Shown: positions 46,187-57,465 of the stretch, piece by piece
How the letters are laid out: each line of letters starts with the position of its first letter
Numbering within the stretch: position 1 is the first letter of the stretch
Assembly: GCF_945859705.1 (NCBI RefSeq)
Contig: NC_079134.1
Coordinates: 10,829,545 to 10,893,544, forward strand
Reading direction: 5' to 3'
DNA: 64,000 bases
From: Episyrphus balteatus
Taxonomy: Eukaryota; Arthropoda; Insecta; Diptera; Syrphidae
The notes under the pieces: model-generated
Told to the model about the DNA's origin: nothing
Seen by the model: the letters and a program-made list of their open reading frames with translations, nothing else
Databases searched by the model: none
Program-made: the position numbers and the translations under genes

Positions 46187-46340
46187 GGTGTTCACATTAG
46201 CCTCAGACTCACTTTTCTGACTCATATTGACATTTCGTGAGTTCAAAGATTTTAAATAAGTTTAAAATGTCCTGTCTCTTTTGCCTACGCAAGAGAGAAA
46301 CGTCAAAACGAGTCGGCGGAGTGAGGGCAATGTGAACACC
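46187..46340. mobile_element. TGTTCACATT-family MITE, copy A
   Basis: GGTGTTCACATTAGCCTCAG at 46187 is mirrored by GAGGGCAATGTGAACACC ending at 46340. The 154-bp inside carries AAACGTCAAAACGAGTCGGC, which also occurs in the copy near 60.4 kb. No target duplication is clear. It sits 37 bp before the piggyBac element. Confidence 0.7.
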
Positions 46341-46377
46341 TTCTAATGGTGGAAAAGAAGGTCAATTCCATTATTAA

Positions 46378-47749
46378 CCCTAGTTTACATCCTGGGGTGT
46401 GATACACCCCAGACGACTTTTAAATGCTTGTAACTTTTTTGAAAATCAGTTTTTCGACTTGGGATAAAAAATCAGTGAACAAAATTATTTTTTCTGAATA
46501 CTTTTCTTCTTTATTTTATGAAAGAGCTTCAACTTGGTTTTTTGGAAATTTCGTGTGAAAAAAGGTCGTCCACACTTGCCTGGGGTGTGTTGCACCCCAA
46601 TGATCAAAATGTGAAATAAATCAATTTTTTAGTGTTTATTTTATTTTTCATGAATTATAAGTAAATTATAATTAACATTTCGATGCGTAAACTTATTCTG
46701 GTATAGATCAAAGTTCTGGGAGAAATTTAGTACAAACCGTATTGATGTGGCGATGACAAGTGTTTTTTTTTTCACAAACATCGCATCTCGATTTCCTGAC
46801 GCCTGCTCTGGGACAAAGGTGGCATTTTTACTAACGTTTTTTTTTTATAATAAGCAATGCCTGTTTTCGTGGAAGCTTCTTATCAACTGAACAAAAAAAC
46901 CTGCGACTATCTTCTCATAGTGCGGTGAGACTTGACTAGCTTTGGATAACCTTTTTTCTATAGAAGGATGCGAACGATCATCCAACTCCATTTTCATTAG
47001 TTCTTCTGCAAGCTGGATAAGCTTTTCGTTTCTAAATAACTTTAAATTACTTGAATGAGGGTTAAAATCAAGGCTGAAAAATCCAACAAATTGTAAAATA
47101 CCTACAACCATGGGCCACCGATTGGCTTGATGAGAACATGAATATAAAGATACCATTTGGTCAAACACGTCGACTCCTTTTGTTCCGTTATAGGTTATAG
47201 CCCAATATTATGACAGGTTTATGACAATGAGCTGTGTTGAAGAAGCTTGTTGGTTAAGGCCCAAATCCACAGCGGATTGTAGCCGCCTTACGGCGCTGGT
47301 CACCCTAAAAAAAAGTGCTGTGTTGAAAGCAGCACATCTTGTTTCCTGGGTTTTGGAACCAAAGTCTAGCATTACTTTCAACGGTGTTGCCCTTTCTTTT
47401 TCATCACAGTCATTATATTTTTTCAATAACTTATATAAATTACACACTAAAACAAAAAATACATTTACAAAGATATTTAACTTTTAACATTTATTTTAGA
47501 AAACAATATTTTCATACTTAATTTTAGTAAATTCCAAAGCTTTTTGCACTTCTCTACAAAATCGATTAAAATTTTGCCGATAATATACGTGTCCATTAAA
47601 CAACAATTTTAATGTCAACTCGATTGAAAAATAACGTAAACAAGGCACCAGAACATTAATTTAAACAAATATATGCGCTTTAAAACTGTTGGGGTGTAAC
47701 ACACCCCAGGCAAGAAAAGTAGTAAGTTTTTTGGGGATGTAAACTAGGG
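46378..47749 (-). mobile_element. Decayed piggyBac-type element flanked by TTAA
   Basis: CCCTAGTTTACATCC at 46378 is mirrored by GGATGTAAACTAGGG ending at 47749. TTAA stands directly outside both ends (46374-46377 and 47750-47753), the target of piggyBac transposases. Palindromic GGGGTGTGATACACCCC lies 20 bp inside the left end, a similar GGGGTGTAACACACCCC inside the right end, and a third form (GGGGTGTGTTGCACCCC) at 46582. The minus strand carries the 3' part of a transposase gene. At 1372 bp it is well under an autonomous length. Confidence 0.9.
46740..47168 (-). pseudogene. piggyBac transposase, C-terminal remnant
   Basis: Read on the minus strand from 47168, the protein begins FDQMVSLYSCSHQANRWP. 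This is the family block just after the last catalytic aspartate region of piggyBac transposases, where GVDxxDQMxxxYSxxRKTxRWP is conserved. The frame continues with a helical region (EKLIQLAEELMKMELDDR) and stops at 46845. Past an A run that shifts the frame, the C-terminal cysteine-rich domain is visible as KCHLCPRAGVRKSRCDVC (about 46779-46832) with further Cys/His residues. The N-terminal half, with the first catalytic aspartates, is missing; the DNA at 47200-47450 encodes nothing recognisable. The gene is dead, by internal deletion and at least one frameshift. Confidence 0.85.
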
Positions 47750-47753
47750 TTAA

Positions 47754-50700
47754 GTTCTGTTTGACTCAATATTTTTTTGTTTACCAAGATAAAGTGGTTA
47801 AAATATAAGTCAAATGAATTCTGGGTCCGAGTTAAACTTTAGAAATTCAGTGAAGAAATATAAGGCCCCTTGTCCGTTTTCAAATTCTGTACCCGCGCCT
47901 GGCCAAACTACTAGCAAAACAAGCTGATCGGATATAGAAAAAGATAAAGACCTTTTTGTTTATTGACTCTGTCCTCTCTTGAGATTTTGCAACAATAAAT
48001 ATAGAATTTAGTGGTTTCAATATATTTTTTTTTTTTTTTTGTTTGTTTTATTTTTAGAGGAGGGGGCCATCATGTCTGAACAGACTTTTTTCATCCGCCT
48101 ACTTACAAGTACATACGGTTATTGTGTATATTTTTTTTTTTTTCTTATTGAATTCTCATTATAATGCATCCTTTATGTTTTACACAAGTATTTTAAAGAT
48201 GGATTATTACTTAAGTGGGCGAAAAATGAATTTTATATTCATAGCCACACCTGTTGTAGAGAAAATAAAGTTTTGCGATTTGATTTATGGAGACTTTTAT
48301 CTAAAATATAAAGAGATTTACTTATTTAGAGCTGCAAATTTGAGTATCTACATTCAAAAAATTTATTTTCTATTAAATTTTCTAATGAAGAACAAATAAA
48401 CTTGACATTTATTTTACGTCAAATCAAACAAACCTTATTTAAGATCATTTTTTTAATTTTTGGTACGGACAGATATGGTATCATTAAGATTGGATGGTTG
48501 AATATCTGTAATCAATAACGTGAACTCGCCTAACTAAACATTGTTTTTGAGAAATTTCCCAAAATAGGTGTGTTCATTTAGCTGAAAGCTTGCACAAATT
48601 CGCACCTGCTTAGTGTTTTAAGAAAAGGAAGTAACGGTTTGCGAATGCGCTCGTATACTACTACAAGATTACTACTTATCTTAAGCATTCCACAAAGAAA
48701 CTATCTCAAAGTAGAACACAAAATTTAATCTTTCCCACGAATTTTGAAGATATTCGGGAAACAAAATTAAAGGTTCGTCAATTTTCGTTAAGTTTTTTTA
48801 TTTTCATGCCAGATACCTGTATTTGATGGTGTTTGACATTTCCATCTGACATTGACAGATCTTTCGGTTAACCTCTCTGCAAAAAGATAAGTTTTAAACC
48901 ATTCTCCATCAAGCAAAGTCTAGTTTCATCCACTTAACGAAACCTTCAAATTGCATTGTTTTCCCTTGTGATCAGTTTCAGTGACAAATCAATAATTTGT
49001 CATAGACATTTGCTTGTTCAACAACCACTTGAAATTACACGAGTAAATTGCTTCTTTTTAATTGACTATCGACGATATTGGCTTGGCATTCTACGTTTTT
49101 GTTGTTTTATCATTCTTTCTACCTCTCAAATGCAATTCAATTTATAATTTGTTAATTAAAGTCAAGCCAAAGAAAAATTACAACGTGGGGGACTTGCCAT
49201 CGCCACCGTCTCTATCGTCGTCGTTGTGGTTGTCAGAATATAATTTGGTATAAGTCATCTTGTAAAACACAATTGCTAACATATTAGAACACAACCTTAA
49301 TCTAACGACTTTAATGCCACTGTGAAAAACTCGAAAAAGTGGGCTTGTCCCCCACTTTTATACAAGAGTCTTATTTTGGCTATCGCTAATCTATCTTATA
49401 CGCTCACTCAAGACATATACCACCCCCACAATACAACTAAAAGACCCAAAGTGCATTAACCTTGAATGCAAGAGAAAAAGATTATATAGGTAGTCATATA
49501 TTGGGTGGCGCATACACTACGCACTCTTGTATATACGCCATGGATTTCGATTTGCAATTATCGCGTAATTATTGCACGCTCCCAGCGCCACACAGTCGAT
49601 CGTATAGAGAGAAACGTAATTACACTTATTAACTGTCGTGTTTTTGCCAGTTTTTTTTTTTTTTTGTCTATCGATAATTAATGATCATACGGTGGTGAAG
49701 GTGGGGGTGGCGGTTATATAGACTCAGCGGGTGTTTATTTGATTAGATTCTATAATATTCATTCAGAAAATTGGGAGGCTTATTTTTTGTTGTTGTTGCT
49801 GTTGTAATTTTTATGACACAGTTTTATGAGATTATGGGCGGTTGGTTCTTTAACGACAAGGAGATAATTATAGGGTTTTATAAATAGGCAAGCTAATAAC
49901 ACTGTCTAATGGCTTTTGTGGTTGAAAAGGTGATCGTTTTTTTGTATTTCTAAGATCGTTTATTATTTGTGAATACAAATTGACTTAAGTGGGTTTCATA
50001 GAAAATTAAATCTTTTGATGTAGGTACATTTGAGAATTTAAGCAATGGCATTCCAAATCTTTGAGTTGACGCTGTTGTCGAACAAACTTTCGGAACAATT
50101 TACGATTTTTTTAGAAGGAATAGAACATCAAATAAAAAAAAGGAATCAAACATACCTAAAAGAAATTTCTTTTTTTCAGTGAACTCAACAGAACATGAAC
50201 ACGTCAAATGTGCTCTGCAGCAAACATGACATTTTTTAGAAGTGTTTATGTTGATGAAATCTCAGTGAGTTATTTCCGTAAAAGAAGTGTTCATTTCGAT
50301 GGGATCTCAGAGATTTATTTCTGTCAAAGCAACAGCTTAATTGAAAAGGGTTTTTAACGTTTTATTACAAAACTCTTATTTAAGCATTTGATCACAAGGT
50401 TCCTGGGAATCACCTCTTTATTAGCGAAAACAGCTAGAATCTTAATTTTAAGATTGACGTCATTATTCTATAATTTACATTGACCTTGTTTACATTGAAA
50501 CAAAATAAAATCGAAAAAAACATGCCCCACAAAACCAAATCAAAAAAATTCAAAAACCAAATCAATCGAAAAATTATTTTTTTTTTTCTAAAAATAACTT
50601 TTCAACCAGGCGCGAGTATAAATTCTCCAATTTTCCAATCAAACGAACATTGAAATTAAATAATCCAGACATGATTACGCAAATATCATTTAAACACACG

Positions 50701-52610
50701 AAAAAAACAAGAAGGAACAACCCAGACATTTATATTGCAAAACCCAAACACAAGTCGAGCATTAACGCCATGTTTACGTCTGCCACAAAAGATACAAGGA
50801 ATTCGCCTGAAAAAAAACGAACAAAAAAAAACTTAAACTGAGGATTCCTTATTTCGAAAAATATATAAACATTACGAAAATAAAATTTTTCGAATATTGC
50901 GTTGGTTTGGGTGGGATGAACTTTCAATTTTAGTTTACCTTACGTACGAAAAAAACACGCAAATTCTGTGTTGCCATATTTTGCAACGTGACCGGAAGTT
51001 TAATTGAATTTTATTTTCATGGAATTCCGGTTCACGTGCATGTGAATGAATTTCTATGAAAACAACATAAAATCCCCTTAGGTCAATAGCCTTTTTGTAG
51101 AATCAAAAAAAATAAAAAAAAAAAAAATGAGATGTTTACGTTGAAAAATTCTTCTTCGGATGTGCATTTTGTTGTCCGCGAAATCCGTTGGTCCTCTTTG
51201 AACCGAACAAAACCGAAAAAAAACAACAAAAAACCAAATCAAAAACAAGCAAACAATAGCCTGTGCTTGAAAAGGCCTGCGAAGGATAAAATAATGGCAG
51301 TTTTTTTTTTTTTTTTATTCCGCTGTTGTTATTTTTTTCTATACCAAAAGAAGAGAGATTCTCCACCAACCAAACCAAACCACAGGAACATGTTCCTCCC
51401 GAGGACGACCCTTTAACTGGAACATGTTTGGGTTCATCGACTACCAGCTCTATACAACACAGGGCGGCGGTATTTTTGTCTTTTGCTTTCAGCAAATCGT
51501 ATATACATATACAAAAAATTATATTTACACACGTTCAGTTTGAAATAAAACAAAAACATAACAAAAAAATGTATAAAAGGATAAAACAAATTGTGTAATC
51601 CTATATTTTCGATATCCGCGTCATCGTTCATTCGAGCAAGGAACAAAGAAGCCGTGGTTGCAAGCCGAAGTACCTTCAACAAAAAAAAAAAAATTACAAA
51701 AAAAAACATATACTTCAGAAACAATCGGTATTGTGGGAACTTTCGGGAACATACTACAACACATACGACCGACGAGGACTCTCAGAAAAGGGTCATTTGA
51801 GTTCGATTGTTTTTAATAATAACACACGTTCCTTCTTTCAAGGAATAGTTTAGAGTCCATAAGCACAAGCACCAAGAACAATAAAAATTGTAATCCGAGA
51901 ACCTACTTATCCCTGCCTACAATAATTATATTATTGTACCTGCTGCTCGTGGATGTCTTTCTGTCAATGACCTCGGAGATGTCAAAAGGAATTAACTTCA
52001 TTTTTTTGTTTTTTTATTAGTCAATGGACTTAAAAACATCGATATGGTTTGTTTTTGAGAAATTTTCTTAGATGTTGACAGGAAGGGAAGCCTTAGGAAC
52101 GATGGGGACAACATTTTTAACTTTCAGGGTTAGTATAATTTTTTTCAGGGTTTTTTAAGAAAAAGTTTGGACAGCCCTGACAGCCCCACGATCTGTCAGC
52201 CACATATTTTTAAAAATAGATGGCATTTTTTATTGCACCGTCGGCAATGTAGTGTACATTTTGAGAGCAAATATAACAGATTTTATGATCGAAGTTTTTT
52301 TGTTCAGGCACCCACATCAACTACGATCGAGGAAAAAAGCCCTTGACAGTGTTTTTGTATGAAAAATATTCTACATCTGAACGTCGACGTTTTGGTGTTG
52401 AATTTTTTTCATACAAATACGCTGGTGAATGCGTTTTTTGTTATCGATCGTCAGTGTTTTTGTTTGGGCACCCTTTTTACCTACCTAAAAATGTGAATAA
52501 AAATTCGCCAGAAAAAAAAACTGAAATTAAAACTTTATTGGTGGATTTGCTTTCCGTCACAGCATAGATAATTATTTTTTTAAATAAAGTTGTCATTTTT
52601 TTCTGTAAAA
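47754..52610. other. Non-coding DNA
   Basis: No exon is supported. A 45-bp direct duplication (GAAGTGTTTATGTTGATG / GAAGTGTTCATTTCGATG) lies at 50239-50329. A run of A/C-rich K/N-coding DNA lies at 50490-50840 and creates spurious frames. A homeodomain-site-rich stretch at 49545-49700 is listed separately. Confidence 0.35.
49545..49700. promoter_or_regulatory. Candidate enhancer with clustered TAATTA-type sites
   Basis: Within 150 bp are GCAATTATCGCGTAATTATTGC-like paired homeodomain cores (about 49554-49575), ACGTAATTACAC (49613) and a TATCGATAATTAATGATCAT stretch (49669-49688), which includes the DREF palindrome TATCGATA. Composition is mixed and repeat-free. The reading is by motif only. 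Confidence 0.3.
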
Positions 52611-52614
52611 TAGT

Positions 52615-53110
52615 GTTCCATCTATATTCCGTGACGTAAAAAAAATCGTGAAACATGAACGTGATTTGCTGTCGATGATGCAAATGTCAATGTTTTCAAT
52701 GTCCATGACGCAAACAAAATTTTCAAAACTCTGAAATTTGAACGTGGCTTATTATTATCTATGATGAAGTTGTCAAATCAGCTAAATAAAGATGTCAACG
52801 AATGCGCTATCCATGACGCACGTAAATATGAAAGATTTGAAAAATCTGAACGTGGCTAATTATTTAAAAAAAAAATGGAAATATCATTTTAACTTCTAGT
52901 TAACTAAGCGCTTACATAGATTTTTAATAAATGATATGTAACTTTCATTTTAATTGTGTTTTAAGCTTAAAATTTTTATAATGATTTGACAGGTGCATTA
53001 TTAAGAAATAGCCATGTTCAGGTTTATGAGATCTTACATACTTTCCTTCACAACAACTAGCCACGTTCATGTTTCTGAAAACTCACGTTATTTCGTGCGT
53101 CAAGAATTTT
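52615..53110. repeat. Degenerate ~115-bp array, CCATGACGCA...TGAACGTGGCTAATTA
   Basis: Copies at about 52627-52690, 52702-52770 and 52812-52870 share (T/C)CATGACGCA or CCGTGACGTA followed 40-50 bp later by CTGAAxxxTGAACGTGGCTxA. A fourth copy lies inverted at about 53058-53105 (TAGCCACGTTCATGTTTCTG, then GTGCGTCAAG). Confidence 0.65.
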
Positions 53111-56100
53111 GAGAATTCTTTGTTTAAAAAAAACGTAAAGTAAAGAGAAAAGTGTCAAGTTTTTGATTAATTGATAGGTACTTTTAACAAAAATAAATGT
53201 TGTAGATTCGCTCAAAGAAATGTTATATTTGACAGTCAAGCTATTTGTTCTTTTTCGTTCAATCATTTTTAGTTAAGTCATTTTTCCATTTGCCATTTAA
53301 CAATTCAAGCAAAACTACTACAAGTTCCTTAAAACATTCTAAGTTCAAAAATGAGCTTTTCTAAATGTCTCCATTTTATAGGAAAAAATTAATGTTTTAG
53401 AACACCATATGCTATTTACGATCATTTTAACATCAACTCTAATGTGTCACGTCTAAAAATTCCCCTTTGACACTCAACTAACAGAAAAATTGTTTGGAAT
53501 TTTGTTTATGGCTCTGCCTGTCATCGGGTCCAAGGAGTGTCCTAAATTTTTCTAAACTTATTAAATTCACCCCCACATGCGGCATCCATGATTGTTTTTT
53601 TTTTTTGAAAGAACACGTCGATAACCCATAAACTGAAAATAGTTTGTATTCGGCATCTTAAATGTCATTTGATTGTAACGGTTGCCGACTAAAGTGTCAC
53701 AATTATTTTGTGCTCCTACATTAGACAGCTTACTTTATTGCCGGCCATTATTCGGGGACATTAACATTAGTCTCCATTTGGTTTTGAGAATATTATATGC
53801 CTTTTCGCCTCATTCAGCCCCCTTTTTATTTTCCAAATCTGTCAGACACAAAAATGTCTCCCACGGTTCTTTCCTCCAAAAACAAAAAAAAAACATTCTC
53901 GCAACGGAAGAACTATCAACAGTAGAGACAGTATTTAAAAAAAAAAGACTGAAGTAATTTCCAGATGGATGTTTTTCTAATTTATAGCTTCACCACCACC
54001 CCACCAAAATATAGACATGTTGGCATTAATGCGCACCACCGTTGTTGCAGTTAATGCACCCACAGATGTCTGCAGGGACTTAAAGGGTATCATCGCGCCA
54101 CCATCTCTCAACACTCTGCAACTCGCCACTGCTTTGGCGAGGAGTTGGTGAAAGCTGGGCACCTCCTCATCTGCATCCTCGCATCCGCCACCATCAACCA
54201 TGGTGGAATAACCAAACGACGTAAATGACGACGACGATGACTACGTCGTCGTCGACGGAAAGGGTGAATCACATTTGAATGCGCTTTTCGTGGAGCAGTC
54301 GTTAAGGTGGGCACTGGGACGAGGCGCAGGTGATTAAATGAACACCATTCCAAGATGACCCCATAGACAGACTGTCTGGTTCTAGAGTCGCGTCGTAGTT
54401 ATCGTCGTCGTCGTGCGAATAGCTAGAGAGAGATACAACACCAGAAGACGAGAGAGTGGAGATTATTTATGACGCTCGGTCCTATATGGGGCAAGTAGAC
54501 TGCTGTGAAGGTGATGATGCTGCTGACACTGCTGCTGTCGTTTATGTTTATACCACGGAGGAATATATATATACAAACCGGAGAGAAGTGAGGGGCTATA
54601 GAAACATTATAGGAACGAACTGATGCATCATAGTAAACCTACCTACTGAAAGCCGAAGAAATATAAAATAGTAAATCACCAGGTGAAGAGGCATGCTGGG
54701 GTTCGAGCTATATAGTAAGGTGAGAGACACGACCGACGACGATAACAACGACGAATCATGCGGCTAATGATTGGATGTTTTATAAGCTGATGCAGTGATT
54801 AAGGTGATTCTGCTGGTATGGATCGTTTGCATTCAGGAAATTGTAGGTATACATTCTATGGATGGATGGGGACATGGGTTAAGATAGCAAGCATACAGAC
54901 CACACACAGTGTTGTTGTTTAGGGTTATTTTTTTATAGTTAGTTGTTGTTGTTGTTTTTGCGCTGATGGTCTGTTAGGCGGATTTATGTTTCAAAATTTT
55001 TTATTTTTTTTTGCCTTTTTCTTTTTTCTTATGACGTTATGAGTAATGGTTATTTAAATCTGATATTTAATAATGGTTTTGAAGGGAAATCTTGGACTTG
55101 AAAGGGATTATACATATTCGTTTTCTGAGCTTTTACGATGATAGTTTTTGTTCAGATCGAAAGGCATTAACTACAATTTATCAGAAGACTTTGATAGAAT
55201 ATGACTTTCTGTGAGAATAAACGAATTTTATGAACTTCGTATGTTTGTCGGTAACGTAGTGCGGATGTATTTTCCGACTTTATTGGCCATTTTGACACAT
55301 AAAAGACCAATATTGGAAACTTATACGAAATTTCCTTTGAAAAAACGTGCACTGCCTTACCGTTCATTGACTTTATTTTTACTTGTAAGGCTGGCATTAA
55401 CAGCATAGCACTAAATGTTCTTTACATTTGTTGTTTTGACATTTTAAGTGTTTTCCATAACACATTGGGTTATGGGACCTAATGAAATTAAAATTGACCG
55501 TTTGGTCAAGCCGCAATGAGTTAGAACAAGAGTTTGAACAAGCCATTAGGGTGGAAACACGGCAAAGCGTATGGCTGTTTTAGGCCTGTTCAGATTCATA
55601 TCAAATTGATTAATATTGAAAATGACACATATCAGTCAAAGTCTATTTCGTTATCAAATGAGTATTGAATTAACGATTTTGATCTGAACTTTTCTAACAG
55701 TAATGTTTACAAATCAAAATTGTAATGTCAAAATGAAATAACGTGTTCCCATCACTACATAAAAAATTGACAGATGATATTTAAAAAACAAAATTGTTTG
55801 GACAATCAACATTTTAAAACTACAACACCGAAATAGCTCCTCTCAAAGAAACAAAAAAAAAAAAAACAAAGTTTCATTTCCCGCTATCATGTTATCCGTT
55901 ACAAACGAAAGTTTTTTCACCTTTAAAAAAAACTGAAGTAATAAAAGACCGCCACATAAAAAAAATGTCAACCTTACTCAAAAAATGCAAATTACATATC
56001 TCCACCCCGCGAAATAATAAAAAAAAAAAAACTACCTAAAACACCCTTAAAATCTGTTATGTCCACAAGCCAAACATCTGGTTTTTACTTAAAAAATAAA

Positions 56101-57344
56101 AGTGCATTTGATTTTTATTTATTTTTCAGATGATAAAAAATGAATCTACTACTCTTGCAGCTGTCAATAAACCAGTTCTCTCTGAAAAAAAATAAAACTG
56201 CGCAAAACTTGTCATTCCATCATGCACCTTTGTGATTCTAAATTTAAATGTCATACACCAACAAAAAAAAAACCTAATGTCAATATACTCTCGCAGTGCA
56301 ATTTTACTGTCAAACGGGTTATGTGTCCATTTGATTCAAGCAAATTCCATCAACCAGCACAATAAAAAGTAAAGTAAAAAAACAAGTTTGTCAATTACAA
56401 GCATACGTCAAATGAGGTTTTTTTTTTTGGGTGAAAAATAATATGTAAAACTGCGTGTAATAACTGTCAAAACGGTAATAAATTTCATTCCGCATATCCT
56501 GCTGCTGCTTGCCCTTCACTCAAGAAGATCACTTACATAAACACGCCACAAAAAGGGGTGTTAAACACACACACTCACAGAGTAGATGTGAATGTCTCAA
56601 AAAAAAAAAACAGACGAGATCCTTTTTCGGTTCATTTGCAATTCATGCGGCATATAAAAAAATCACAAAAGAAAGCCTTAACTTATCCCAACCCGAAAGG
56701 TGTTGAATCCTTTTGTCTAAAAAATATACCCTCTTAAGCGCGTTGGGTTAATCGAGTGTGATGGATACAAAGTAAAGAAAAAATATGAAACGCTAATAAA
56801 AATTTTAACTTTACGATCAAAATACCGTGATGAATATAAAAGAACATGGTTCTTTCTTCTTTCTTGCATGCGTGTTTGCGCTTTTTTCATACGAGGTATC
56901 TGATATGCGCCTTTACGCAAAATAAATTTTCAACGTTACACTTAAGCGCAAAATTTATTTACGCATTTAAAAAAAAAAAATTATTTAAGTGATAAATTTT
57001 TGCAAGTGTTAATAATTTTTGATTTAAATTGGATCATTTGTGTGAACGCAGCCAATAAGAAAAAAAATTGACACTTTTACAAGCTTCGGTGTTTGAATGA
57101 GTGGTTTCAAATACGCTGCAAAAAAAATATCATACATTTTCGGAATTATGACAGTTGATGAAGTTAGACTTTTGATTTAACTCGTTTTGACAAAGTGAAT
57201 GACAGCAATATCCGTTTATAATAATTAAATAAGATATTTTTGCATCGTCATTGATTGTGTTATGAAAAATGAGAGTAAATGTCATGCTTGCTGCGAAACG
57301 TTTAGATACCTAAATCAGACTTACCCCCTGAATACAATGGTGTA
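53111..57344. other. Non-coding DNA
   Basis: No exon is supported. CGACGACGATGACTACGTCG-type DNA (54228-54250) and GTCGTCGTCG (54400) are simple repeats that give opposite-strand frames. The segment 55525-55625 resembles 57783-57880 (GTTTGAACAAGCC, then TGTTCAGATTCAT, then ATATTGAA), an old dispersed duplication. Confidence 0.35.
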
Positions 57345-57465
57345 GCTGTAGCTATAGCTTGTAGCGCAAGTTGAAGAAATCTCAACTTTTTGCTCAGCTG
57401 CCGCCAACTTTTGTTGTTGTTTCCCTCAGTAAAATTTTGACAGTACTACAAGCTACAGCCAGTGA
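57340..57465. mobile_element. Possible small MITE with GCTGTAGCTTGTAG ends
   Basis: TGTAGCTGTAGCTATAGCTTGTAG at about 57342-57365 and an inverted CTACAAGCTACAGCC at 57445-57459 bound about 100 bp. The TIRs are short and the left one is internally repeated. No target duplication is clear. Confidence 0.35.

Noticed and set aside
47208..47487. Open frames on both strands inside the piggyBac element
   Set aside because: Neither resembles the missing N-terminal transposase, and both strands are open together.
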